Shown one piece after another: positions 20,308-27,672 of a stretch of DNA of 41,743 nt. The DNA is from a virus, in the IMG/VR virus record IMGVR_UViG_3300046817_000504, positions 1 to 41,743 of that record; one strand, 5' to 3'. Within the stretch, counting starts at the first letter, position 1, and every line of letters begins with the position of its first letter. The position numbers and the translations under genes are program-made. The notes below the pieces were generated by a model, which was not told where the DNA came from, did not search any database, and worked only from the letters and a program-made list of their open reading frames with translations.

Positions 20308-20775
20308 ATGTCCTACATCCTGCGCTCATGGTCCTGCCTGTCTCCGCGCTGTGCGGCTGAGTTCACGTCGCCTGAGCCGGCGCCGGCCTGTCCCACCTGC
20401 GGCAATGTGCGTGTGAACTGGATTCCGGGCGGCGGCCATGTCGGCGGCACCGCCAAGGCGGCCGATTCCGAGTTGCGCGCCTTGATCGACGTGTTCAAGC
20501 TGCCTGACATCAATTCGGCCGAGCGTGGACGCGGTGCCAAGAAGATCGCCAGCCAGCCGGTGGTCGACCAGAAGTCCGGCCCGATGCATCAATTTGCCCC
20601 CGGCTTCGCCACCGTGGTCCAGCCCGGCGCCCGCGCCATGTGCGTGCCGTCGCAGCAGAAGGTGGATTTCAAGGCCAAGCTCGGGACTGGCGTGGCGCTC
20701 GGCCCCGGCAAGCTCGGTCTCCCCGGCGTGCAGGCCGGCACCGCCATCGAAGCCAGCCATAGGCCTCCCCGATGA
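20308..20775 (+). CDS. Zinc-ribbon hypothetical protein upstream of the portal
   Basis: 155 residues. Two Cys pairs (SCLSPRC and CPTCG, about residues 9-31) make an N-terminal zinc ribbon. The middle has an acidic helix (SELRALIDVFKLPD), and the C-terminal half is Pro/Gly/Val-rich. Proteins of this type are common just before phage portal genes. Function unknown. The next gene starts in ATGA overlap. Confidence 0.7.
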   Translation: MSYILRSWSCLSPRCAAEFTSPEPAPACPTCGNVRVNWIPGGGHVGGTAKAADSELRALIDVFKLPDINSAERGRGAKKIASQPVVDQKSGPMHQFAPGFATVVQPGARAMCVPSQQKVDFKAKLGTGVALGPGKLGLPGVQAGTAIEASHRPPR

Positions 20776-20906
20776 CCGAGCCTTTCATCTTGCGGCGGCG
20801 GCCATGGTATCAGAGGATGGCTCGAAGCTATATTTGCTATCGTCGCTCCGGCGTGCCGAGGCTCGAGTCCATGCGCTGCGCCTGGGTTTTGTGCTGGATG
20901 AAATAA
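20772..20906 (+). CDS. Small basic protein
   Basis: 44 residues, strongly basic and aromatic (ILRRRPWYQRMARSYICYRR), with LESMRCAWVLC near the end. It resembles short phage proteins of the RxHYRxxRxxG...S.RAAW type. Coupled by ATGA upstream and TAATG downstream. Function unknown. Confidence 0.5.
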   Translation: MTEPFILRRRPWYQRMARSYICYRRSGVPRLESMRCAWVLCWMK

Positions 20907-20998
20907 TGGCCCTCACGATCGCAATCATCGCCCTGGTCGTCGCCGTGCTGGCGCTCGCCGCCGCGCTCATCACCTGGCTTTCGTGGATACACGCATGA
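20906..20998 (+). CDS. Tiny single-TM protein
   Basis: 30 residues, almost all one Ile/Val/Ala/Leu membrane helix ending TWLSWIHA. It starts in TAATG overlap with the basic protein and ends in ATGA overlap with the next gene. Function unknown. Confidence 0.5.
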   Translation: MALTIAIIALVVAVLALAAALITWLSWIHA

Positions 20999-21183
20999 AC
21001 GAAATCACGATCACCTGTGTCGGCCGCGAGGCCCTGAAATCCTGCAAGCCTGACGGCGAAGGCTGGGAGCGCGTGTCGGATCGGTGGGTGCGCGGCGAGG
21101 GGCGTCTTCTCGGATACTACAGCGAAGGCCCGCTGTACGAGCGGCAGATCTATGAGGCGACGTTCCGGCGGGTGACCGCATGA
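20995..21183 (+). CDS. Small hypothetical protein before the portal
   Basis: 62 residues from ATGA. Mixed composition with Trp and Gly (GEGWERVSDRWVRGEGRLLG). Its stop overlaps the portal start (ATGA), so it is co-translated with the portal. Not recognised. Confidence 0.55.
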   Translation: MNEITITCVGREALKSCKPDGEGWERVSDRWVRGEGRLLGYYSEGPLYERQIYEATFRRVTA

Positions 21184-22931
21184 TCATCCCCCCGCCCGGC
21201 AAGGACCGCGAGGACTACCTACAGTTCATCCTTGATACGTGCCTGGCGTCCAAGAAGGACAGAAAGGACTTGTATGATCGTCGTCGCCAATTCTTCCTAT
21301 TTGGAACCGCCCAGGATAACGACATTCTTTACAATCGAATTGAATCACACCTCGATCTTGTGTGTTCATTCTTGTATTCCCCTGATCATGCCGAATTCTC
21401 CCTGTCCGCCCCTGCAAATGCCGGGGATGCCGACGTTAAACAGTTCATGGCCGCCCAGGACGCATTCAACGGTGATTTCCGCGACGCAGGCCTGTTCGAC
21501 ATCTTCTCGGACGCCCTGATCTGGTCGACCGTCTTCGACAGCATGATCCTCAAGATGGGCTGGTCGGACACCCGCGAGGAGGAAACCTGCACCCTGGTCG
21601 AGCCCTGGAAGTTCGGCGTGTTCTCGGAGGAATTGACCGACCTGGACGCGCAGCAGGCCTTCGTCCACTCCTATCATATCGACTACGACAATGCGGTGCA
21701 GCGGCTGTTCAAGGCCGGGTTGGGCGACAAGGTATCCAAGCTGGCTGTGGTCAACACCCCGTTCGAGTCGCCGTTCCCCGAACTCATCACCCGCATGATC
21801 ATATCGTCCACATCGGGCGAGAACCTGTCCGGCAACGTCACCGGGTCGATCAATCCACAATACGTCGCGCGACCGTCCTACCGGGCGAAAGTCGACCGCC
21901 CGCTGGTCGGCTTCCATGAGCTCACCGTCTGGGACGACGAGTGCGAGGACTACCGGGTGTTCTTCATCGTCGATCCCGGAATCGTCATATCGGACAGCAA
22001 GGACACCATCGGAGTGCTCAAGAAGACCGGCGACTTCAAGGCCGTGCGCCGGCAGCAGGAGCCGTTCTACAACACCCAGTGCAACCCGTTTTTCCCCAAG
22101 GACCACCCTTATGTCCAGGTGAAGCCCTATTCGATCTACGAATATTTCTGGGGGAAGGCGCATATCGAGTCGCTTATCCCGCTGCAGAATTGGTCGAACG
22201 AGCGGCTCGAGCAAATTCACGACATCCTGGAGCGGCAGGCCTATCCGCCGCGGGTCGGTTCCGGCTTCATGGGGCTGTCCGACGAGAAGATGGACGCTTT
22301 TGGCGGCGCCGATTCGTGGGTCATGGACCAACTGCCGCAGGCCAGCATCAAGGAGCTCTATCCCGAGATGCCGCCCGACATATTCCAGGACTATATGTCG
22401 ATCGGCGCGCTGTTCATTGAGGCGTCAGGTCTGACCGAAACCGTAACCGGGAAGGGAGAATCAGGTGTCCGATCAAAGAACCATGCCAAGCAGCTCGTTA
22501 CCACCGGATCAGGACGAATCAAGAAAACGGCCACCCGGATCGAAGCGCCGCTTGTACGTATGGGGGACCTTTCCCTGCGGCTCAATATGCGTAATAACGA
22601 TGAGCCCATACAGCCGGACCCAAAGGATGACGGACAGCCCGGAGAGCCGTTCTATTACTCAAACCTCCCGCACAACTACTCCCTGACCATCGCCGGACAC
22701 AGCCACTCGCCGTTGTTTGTGGATGACACGCGAGAGCTTGCTGCCTTGCTATTTAAAGCTCAAGCTGTGGACCAGGAAGGCCTTATCAGGCTCATGAACC
22801 CGCCCAATAAAAACAATCTCATTCATTCCCTGCGCGCCCGGCAGAAGAAGGCGGCGGCCGCGGCGGCCCGGCGCGAGCAAATGGGCATCCAGCAACCGAA
22901 GGCGGGGTCTAAGCCTAGGGCTGTCGGGTAG
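21180..22931 (+). CDS. Portal protein
   Basis: 583 residues. Position after the terminase, length and sequence style (DRRRQFFLFGTAQDNDILYN, early strand/helix; FWGKAHIESLIPLQNWSNER; long helical C-terminal part ending KKAAAAAARREQ) fit a podovirus-type portal. Twelve copies would form the dodecameric vertex ring through which the terminase packages DNA and the tail attaches. The segment AHIESLIPLQNWSNERLEQIHDIL-type is a known portal signature. It is followed by a terminator and promoter, so it ends a transcription unit. Confidence is high from synteny and pattern. Confidence 0.85.
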   Translation: MIIPPPGKDREDYLQFILDTCLASKKDRKDLYDRRRQFFLFGTAQDNDILYNRIESHLDLVCSFLYSPDHAEFSLSAPANAGDADVKQFMAAQDAFNGDFRDAGLFDIFSDALIWSTVFDSMILKMGWSDTREEETCTLVEPWKFGVFSEELTDLDAQQAFVHSYHIDYDNAVQRLFKAGLGDKVSKLAVVNTPFESPFPELITRMIISSTSGENLSGNVTGSINPQYVARPSYRAKVDRPLVGFHELTVWDDECEDYRVFFIVDPGIVISDSKDTIGVLKKTGDFKAVRRQQEPFYNTQCNPFFPKDHPYVQVKPYSIYEYFWGKAHIESLIPLQNWSNERLEQIHDILERQAYPPRVGSGFMGLSDEKMDAFGGADSWVMDQLPQASIKELYPEMPPDIFQDYMSIGALFIEASGLTETVTGKGESGVRSKNHAKQLVTTGSGRIKKTATRIEAPLVRMGDLSLRLNMRNNDEPIQPDPKDDGQPGEPFYYSNLPHNYSLTIAGHSHSPLFVDDTRELAALLFKAQAVDQEGLIRLMNPPNKNNLIHSLRARQKKAAAAAARREQMGIQQPKAGSKPRAVG

Positions 22932-23025
22932 CTTGACCTACTAGATATTGTGCCGTAGCTTGTTGGTGTCGGGCGGGGTGGAGCAATCCACTGTCGCCCC
23001 CCCTCCAACAAGGAAGGAGCGCATC

Positions 23026-23076
23026 ATGGCACGGCGACGCAAGCACAAGCGCGGTCGGCGCAGCAAGCGCAAGTAA
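23026..23076 (+). CDS. Possible 16-residue Arg/Lys-rich peptide
   Basis: MARRRKHKRGRRSKRK, preceded by aaggaaggagcgcatc, a very strong ribosome-binding site at the correct distance. Eleven or more of 16 residues are basic, so it could bind nucleic acid. It lies in the 286-nt gap after the portal, just before the terminator. Too short to identify by similarity. Confidence 0.45.
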   Translation: MARRRKHKRGRRSKRK

Positions 23077-23142
23077 AGGACGGACGGCCTCCCCGAAAGT
23101 CCTGTCAGGCGAAGCCTCCGCGCAGCCCCAGTCCTCCCCGAC

Positions 23143-23170
23143 AACCCCTGGCGCGGGGGTTTCGTTTTTT
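23143..23170 (+). terminator. Rho-independent terminator after the portal unit
   Basis: AACCCC (23143-23148), a 7-nt loop, GGGGTT (23156-23161), then TCGTTTTTT. The stem plus T-run is a standard intrinsic terminator for rightward transcription. It would separate the portal unit from the scaffold/capsid unit. Confidence 0.75.
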
Positions 23171-23180
23171 GGGCAATAGG

Positions 23181-23210
23181 TTGACAAGCACGCTTAAAGA
23201 GGAATACCAA
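23181..23210 (+). promoter_or_regulatory. Candidate promoter for the capsid unit; possible leaderless mRNA
   Basis: A perfect TTGACA (23181-23186), 18 nt, then TACCAA (23205-23210), a weak -10. The ATG of the next gene is only 7 nt farther on, so transcription could begin at the start codon. AGAGGA in the spacer is too far from the ATG to be a normal Shine-Dalgarno. The promoter lies directly after the terminator, which supports its reality. Confidence 0.5.
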
Positions 23211-23217
23211 TTGCGCC

Positions 23218-23643
23218 ATGCCAGATTTAGTGGGCGGCGCACCTTCACCTACCAGCCCTAGCGGCCCTCCCGCAGGTGCGCCTGCCATCCCAAAGTCTCC
23301 GATGGGCGGCCCCGGTGGTCCCGGCCCTTCTCCGATGATGTCGCCCGGTGGCGGCGCCGGCAACAAAGCTGCGTCAATTCAGAAGATCAAGGTCGCGACT
23401 TCCGCGCTGCTGGTCGCCAGCATGTCGTTCGAGACCGGGAGTAAGGAACAGCAGGCCATCTTGCGCGCAATCTCATCGCTCAACCCACTGTTCGGCAAAG
23501 CAGAAGGCACCGACATGGTCCCGGCGGGCATTGCCGCAATGGCGCGAGACGCCTCACAGGGGCCGCCAAAAGCGGCCCCACCGCCCGGCGCCGCGCCGCC
23601 CCCCGAACCCCCAGCTTCACCCGGCTTGCCGGGGATGGCGTAG
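23218..23643 (+). CDS. Pro/Gly-rich structural or morphogenesis protein
   Basis: 141 residues. The first 48 and last 30 residues are Pro/Gly/Ala-rich and probably disordered. The middle (AASIQKIKVATSALLVASMS, KEQQAILRAISSL) is helical. Such proteins between portal and scaffold are common in podoviruses of this type. A minor head component or scaffold partner is possible. Not recognised specifically. Confidence 0.65.
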   Translation: MPDLVGGAPSPTSPSGPPAGAPAIPKSPMGGPGGPGPSPMMSPGGGAGNKAASIQKIKVATSALLVASMSFETGSKEQQAILRAISSLNPLFGKAEGTDMVPAGIAAMARDASQGPPKAAPPPGAAPPPEPPASPGLPGMA

Positions 23644-23645
23644 TC

Positions 23646-24125
23646 ATGAGCAAACTTCCCGCCAGGATCGAAGACAAGATCATACCGGAGCCCATGTCTG
23701 GGTGCTGGCTGTGGTTGGGCGCTGTGGACAAGGACGGGTACGGGAAGACCTCGGACAGCGCTAGTGGTTTGAAGCGGTATGTCCGCGCCCACCGTTTGGT
23801 TTATGAGCTTCTTGTCGGCTCAATCCCAGAAGGGGAAAATCTGCTCCACAGTTGCGACAATCCTTATTGTGTCAATCCCGACCATCTTTGGCCCGGTAGT
23901 CAGGCGGATAATGTCCGCGACCGAGACCGCAAGGGGAGAACCAATAGGGCGCCCTGCCCAGGCGAGAAAAACAACCGGGCAATTCTCAATGAGGCGAAAG
24001 TTATCGAAATTAGGGCGTCGAAAGAGCCTTTGAAGGTTCTTGCCGATCGCTATGGAGTGAGCGTCCCTTGCATCAAGGGCGTTCGTGGGCGGGTCAACTG
24101 GAAACATGTGGAGGATTTGCCGTGA
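23646..24125 (+). CDS. HNH homing-endonuclease-like protein
   Basis: 159 residues. CWLWLGAVDKDGYGK (residues 20-34) is the usual opening of phage HNH enzymes. VRAHRLVYELLVG and LLHSCDNPYCVNPDHLWPG (His68, Asn77, His80) hold the beta-beta-alpha-metal site. The C-terminal HTH (KVLADRYGVSVPCIKGVRGR) resembles a NUMOD-type DNA reader. It would nick or cut DNA, probably as a free-standing homing endonuclease. It sits between head genes with minimal spacing (2 nt upstream, GTGA overlap downstream), as such selfish genes often do. Confidence 0.85.
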   Translation: MSKLPARIEDKIIPEPMSGCWLWLGAVDKDGYGKTSDSASGLKRYVRAHRLVYELLVGSIPEGENLLHSCDNPYCVNPDHLWPGSQADNVRDRDRKGRTNRAPCPGEKNNRAILNEAKVIEIRASKEPLKVLADRYGVSVPCIKGVRGRVNWKHVEDLP

Positions 24126-24331
24126 CAGAATATCTCAGACCCAAATATCGGACCCCGACCATCAATCGAACGATGGAAAATGGAATTTTTCGCAACCCGC
24201 CCGTGTACACCTCGCTCGGCGGCTTCACGTCCTCGCAGAAATTGACCGACCCGACCGGCCAGCGCAACAAGATCGGCGGCATGACGCTCGAGCGCGGCGG
24301 CCCATCGTCCCAGAAGGGCAAGCCGATCTGA
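24122..24331 (+). CDS. Small conserved-looking head-region protein
   Basis: 69 residues starting at GTG in overlap with the HNH stop. ATG 24173 would give a shorter form. The protein is polar, with RTPTINRTMENGIF, VYTSLGGF and KIGGMTLERGGP. No membrane or catalytic motif. The location suggests a head morphogenesis role. Not recognised. Confidence 0.55.
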   Translation: MTEYLRPKYRTPTINRTMENGIFRNPPVYTSLGGFTSSQKLTDPTGQRNKIGGMTLERGGPSSQKGKPI

Positions 24332-24441
24332 TGACCCCCGGCGGCCCGAAATACGGCAAGGGCTCGCGCGTGCCGCGGCTCAATCCGTCATTCTCGGGCC
24401 GCAAGCGACGCAGCCGCCGATCGCGGCGCGGGAGACGGTGA
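24331..24441 (+). CDS. Small Arg-rich protein
   Basis: 36 residues. A Gly/Pro start (TPGGPKYGKGSRVPRLNPSF) leads to an Arg-rich end (SGRKRRSRRSRRGRR). It starts in TGATG overlap and ends directly before the scaffold ATG. It could bind packaged DNA or the scaffold, or be a protamine-like head peptide. Composition is similar in spirit to the 16-residue peptide at 23026. Confidence 0.5.
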   Translation: MTPGGPKYGKGSRVPRLNPSFSGRKRRSRRSRRGRR

Positions 24442-24987
24442 ATGAACGCCCAGCCCAAATTTGATCCGGCGACAGCCGAAGACCTCGCCGCGCTCCTGCA
24501 CGAACTGTCGCACAACAAGGAAACGCGGCGCGATCTCGGCAAGCTGATCAAGAAGGCCAAGCCGGATTCGCCGCATGCCGCCGCCTTCGCGGATGTTGAT
24601 ATTGAGGACAAGTTCGAGTCGTTCCGCGCCGAGCAGGAGAAGAAGGAGCTGGAGCGCCAGCAACAGGCCGCGCTCGACCGCATGAATCGCCAGCGCTCGC
24701 GCCTTCTGACCGGCGGCGAGGATGGCGAGGGCCGCAAGTATTCCGAGGAGGATGTCGGCAAGATCGAAGCTCTGATGCAGAAAAAGGGCCTGACCGACTA
24801 CGAGGACGCCGCCGTGCTCTACGCCGCGACGCTCCCGCCGGAGAATCCGCAGCCCAACACTCCGATTCCCGGCCAGCACGGGCAGACCTGGGAATTCCCC
24901 GAATGGGGCAAGTTCGGGGCCGACCCCGTGAAGGCCAGCCGCGACACCGCTCACCAAGTCATAACCGAGTTCATGCGCAAGCGCTGA
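24442..24987 (+). CDS. Scaffolding protein
   Basis: 181 residues, acidic and highly helical, with a charged coiled coil (FRAEQEKKELERQQQAALDR) and a helix-rich N-terminus. Position directly upstream of the major capsid gene, size and composition are those of phage scaffolding proteins, which guide prohead assembly and then leave or are cleaved. The C-terminal RDTAHQVITEFMRKR is basic, as in scaffold coat-binding ends. The call is from synteny and composition. Confidence 0.7.
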   Translation: MNAQPKFDPATAEDLAALLHELSHNKETRRDLGKLIKKAKPDSPHAAAFADVDIEDKFESFRAEQEKKELERQQQAALDRMNRQRSRLLTGGEDGEGRKYSEEDVGKIEALMQKKGLTDYEDAAVLYAATLPPENPQPNTPIPGQHGQTWEFPEWGKFGADPVKASRDTAHQVITEFMRKR

Positions 24988-25001
24988 TATAGGAGGCTAA
25001 T

Positions 25002-26012
25002 TTGCCAATTCTGGGTACGGGCATCGTTCCCGCTTCGGGCGCAGTCGCCTCCGAACTTTCCGCCGTCGTCCGTCGGGCGTTTATGCCCCGCGTATATGTC
25101 CAAATCTGGAAATCGGCGCCGCTCATCGCCGCCATGCTGGCCTCCGCGCAGGTGGCATCCGGCGGCTTGTCGCCCATCACCGCGCCAGTCCAGGGCACCC
25201 CCATGGTGTCCGGACAGTGGGTCGATTATTCGGGCTCGTTCCAGCAACCCGGCGTGCAGCCTGGCATCCAGGACGCCGAATTCAACCTCAAGGCCTTCGT
25301 CTCGACCATCCCCATGCTCGGCATGGAAGGCCTGGTGCAGTTGGATTACTCGGTCGTTCCGCTGATCGAAGCGCGCATGAACGATTCGACCAACGTCACC
25401 ATCGACACCTTCGCGATCTCGATGTTCAACAATGTCGCCAACAGTCAGCAGATGATCGGTCTGCCGGCCGCCATCGACGACGGCACCTTCGCGGCCAACT
25501 ATGGCGGCATTCCCAGGGCCACCAATACCTTCTGGAAATCGACCTACGTGCACGGCAACGGCAACGTCACCCCGACCCGCAACCTGATGCTGCAGTATAT
25601 CAGCCAGGTCTCCAAGACCACGGGCGAGATGCCGTCGCTGGGTATCATGGGATTCGGCACCTGGACGCTGTTGGCGCAGGATTTCACCTCGCAGGAGCGC
25701 TACAACATCACCCCCGGCAACGCGTTCGGGGCCGACAAGAAGGCCGAGGCTCTGTTCCGCGCGCTCGACGTGGCCGGCGTGCCGTTCTACGCCGATCCGT
25801 ACTGCCCGGAGGGGACGCTTTACCTCATCAATACCAACTACCTGTCGCTCTACCTGCACGAACGGGCGGCATTCAGTTTCACCGGCTTCGAATCGACCCT
25901 GCCGAACAACCAGCTCGGCTATGTCGGGGCCATCCTGTCGCTGCTCGAGCTCGTCGACGTGAAGTGCAAGGCGCACGGCAAGTTCGACGGGCTGGCCTTC
26001 CTGAACATCTGA
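25002..26012 (+). CDS. Major capsid protein
   Basis: 336 residues from a TTG start with AGGAGG five bases upstream (24991-24996). The sequence (RRAFMPRVYVQIWKSAPLIA, then long beta-rich stretches such as YSVVPLIEARMND and MFNNVANSQQMIGLPAAID) is that of phage HK97-fold coat proteins of podovirus-like genomes. It follows the scaffold gene and precedes a decoration-like protein. Hundreds of copies would form the icosahedral shell. The strong ribosome-binding site fits high expression. Confidence 0.85.
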   Translation: MPILGTGIVPASGAVASELSAVVRRAFMPRVYVQIWKSAPLIAAMLASAQVASGGLSPITAPVQGTPMVSGQWVDYSGSFQQPGVQPGIQDAEFNLKAFVSTIPMLGMEGLVQLDYSVVPLIEARMNDSTNVTIDTFAISMFNNVANSQQMIGLPAAIDDGTFAANYGGIPRATNTFWKSTYVHGNGNVTPTRNLMLQYISQVSKTTGEMPSLGIMGFGTWTLLAQDFTSQERYNITPGNAFGADKKAEALFRALDVAGVPFYADPYCPEGTLYLINTNYLSLYLHERAAFSFTGFESTLPNNQLGYVGAILSLLELVDVKCKAHGKFDGLAFLNI

Positions 26013-26023
26013 GGTAAACGAAC

Positions 26024-26929
26024 ATGGCTCGCATCGGCGGCGCATTTCCCTTCCCCCTCGCCCAAGTCCAGGAAGGCGGCACCAGGATCGAACTCGGCTC
26101 CGGCGGCGTGTTTTACCTGCCGGCCGGCGAGTACATCATCCTCAACGACACCCATAACGTGGTTGAGTGGTGGGGGCCGCAGACCCAGACCTGGCAGACC
26201 ATGATCCCGGTTTCCAGCGGCGGATATGTGTCGGCGGACGGCTTCAATTACCGGGTCCGCAACATCTTCGGATCGTTCTCCTCGCTCACCATTACGGCCG
26301 GGTCCGGCATGACCAACGGCATCGGCTCGGTTGCGACCGGGCTTTCCGCGGCCGTGGCGGCGTCCGATACCACCGGCTACCCGACCATTACCCTGCAGCC
26401 GATCGTCGGCGGCACCGTGGCGGCCCCGACCATCACGCAGGCCGGCTCCGGCTTCCTGGTCCCGCCCACCATCATCATCGATCCGCCCCCGCCCGGCGGC
26501 ATTCAGGCCACCGCCTATGCGGTCCTCTCGGCCGCCGGCGCCATCACCGCGGTCACGATCGACAATGCCGGCGCCGGCTACACGGCCATCCCGAATTTCT
26601 GGATCGCGCCGCAGCCCGACCGCTACCAGGGCGGCCCGTCGCTCGGCATCACGGCCGGCGCCATCCCGCCGCCCGGCCTGGTCTACCCAACCAATGCGTT
26701 GCCGGGGAACCAGAACACCTCGCCCACCGGGGCGCAGTTGACCGGCGTGGCGCTGACCGGATCCGGCACCCTGACCGGCTTGGTCCCCGTCAACTACGGC
26801 GGCGGCTACACCACTGCCAACCCGGCCGTGTCCTTTGTCGGCGGTGCGGGCGGCGTGGCCTCGACCCTGACGGTCACGAATAACACCAACGTCCGCGGCG
26901 TTTCCGTGGCGCAGCCGCGCGTCCAATAG
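26024..26929 (+). CDS. Capsid-adjacent decoration-like protein with GSGY module
   Basis: 301 residues. The N-terminal 80 residues form a beta-rich domain (FYLPAGEYIILNDTHNVVEW). After it comes a module of about 60 residues: ITQAGSGFLVPPTIIIDPP, then AYAVLSAAGAITAVTIDNAG, then GYT. The same module is found in the next two large virion genes. The C-terminus has another related stretch (LVPVNYGGGYTTANPAVSF). A head fibre or decoration role is likely from position and beta-rich repeats. The exact fold is unknown. Confidence 0.7.
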   Translation: MARIGGAFPFPLAQVQEGGTRIELGSGGVFYLPAGEYIILNDTHNVVEWWGPQTQTWQTMIPVSSGGYVSADGFNYRVRNIFGSFSSLTITAGSGMTNGIGSVATGLSAAVAASDTTGYPTITLQPIVGGTVAAPTITQAGSGFLVPPTIIIDPPPPGGIQATAYAVLSAAGAITAVTIDNAGAGYTAIPNFWIAPQPDRYQGGPSLGITAGAIPPPGLVYPTNALPGNQNTSPTGAQLTGVALTGSGTLTGLVPVNYGGGYTTANPAVSFVGGAGGVASTLTVTNNTNVRGVSVAQPRVQ

Positions 26930-26938
26930 GAGAGATTC

Positions 26939-27232
26939 ATGGCAACGGTTGATTCGACCTTGGCCCCGGCCAAGATTCTGTCCGTCACGGAGCTCAAGAA
27001 CGGCAACGTCTATGTCGCGACGGAAGCCAAGATTTACCAGCTTCTGGACGGCAAGCTGCGGCCGCTGATCTGGGCCGACGCCGAGCACGAGGCCGTTCTT
27101 GCCGGCGCCGTGCCCGCGGCCGCCGGTGCGGTCCCGGCCGCCCCGCCGCCCCCACCCCCGCCGGCTCCGGTCAAGCCCGCCTCGACGGGGATGTTCGTAA
27201 CCACCACAAACCTTGCGCCGGTCACGACCTGA
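26939..27232 (+). CDS. Hypothetical head-region protein with Pro-rich linker
   Basis: 97 residues with taggagagattc before ATG. A short beta-rich start (ILSVTELKNGNVYVATEAK) leads to a long Pro/Ala linker (about residues 58-80). It ends in TGATG overlap with the next gene. Function unknown. Confidence 0.6.
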   Translation: MATVDSTLAPAKILSVTELKNGNVYVATEAKIYQLLDGKLRPLIWADAEHEAVLAGAVPAAAGAVPAAPPPPPPPAPVKPASTGMFVTTTNLAPVTT

Positions 27233-27669
27233 TGACCGACATCGGAGAGGCCCGCGTCCACTACGTTCGGGTGACCAACGGCCTCGCGGTGCCGTTCACC
27301 GACCGCTATGACGGCGTGCCGGTGACGCTTCCGCCCGGTAAGACGGAGAATATTCCGCTCGACATGGCGGCGCATTTCTTCGGCTATCATCTGGACGTGG
27401 ACCGGGCCACTATGCTGCGGCACGTCGCGCGCCGGCAGGGCTGGAACACGCCGGAATACGTCAAGCAGAACCCCGAGACCCACAAGACGCTGGCCGAGGA
27501 CTATTTCGACAAGCTCAAGATCGAGCCGGTCATGTACAAGATGGTCGAGGTGGTCGAGCCGGATCCCAGGCGCCCGGTCCCGGCCGACCCGGAGGTGCCG
27601 GGAGAAATCCGCCGCGGCCCAGGCCGCCCGCCCAAGCCGCCAGAGGCCCAGCCAGGGGCGCGAGCGTGA
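27232..27669 (+). CDS. Head-completion-like protein
   Basis: 145 residues in TGATG overlap. The N-terminal part is beta-rich (YVRVTNGLAVPFTDRYDGVP, VTLPPGKTENIPLDMA) and the middle helical. The C-terminus is basic/Pro-rich with an AT-hook-like RRGPGRPPKPP. Small proteins here in podoviruses often join head and connector. Not recognised specifically. Confidence 0.6.
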   Translation: MTDIGEARVHYVRVTNGLAVPFTDRYDGVPVTLPPGKTENIPLDMAAHFFGYHLDVDRATMLRHVARRQGWNTPEYVKQNPETHKTLAEDYFDKLKIEPVMYKMVEVVEPDPRRPVPADPEVPGEIRRGPGRPPKPPEAQPGARA

Positions 27670-27672
27670 TGA

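Noticed and set aside
21366-22331. A 321-codon open frame opposite the portal gene
   Set aside because: It is the complement of a well-supported portal gene with clear coding signals; no start signal on the minus strand.
24951-27088. Long antisense open frames opposite the capsid and decoration genes (for example 364 and 389 codons)
   Set aside because: They mirror high-GC coding sequence on the other strand, lack ribosome-binding sites and have Arg/Gly/Asp-heavy, non-protein-like composition.
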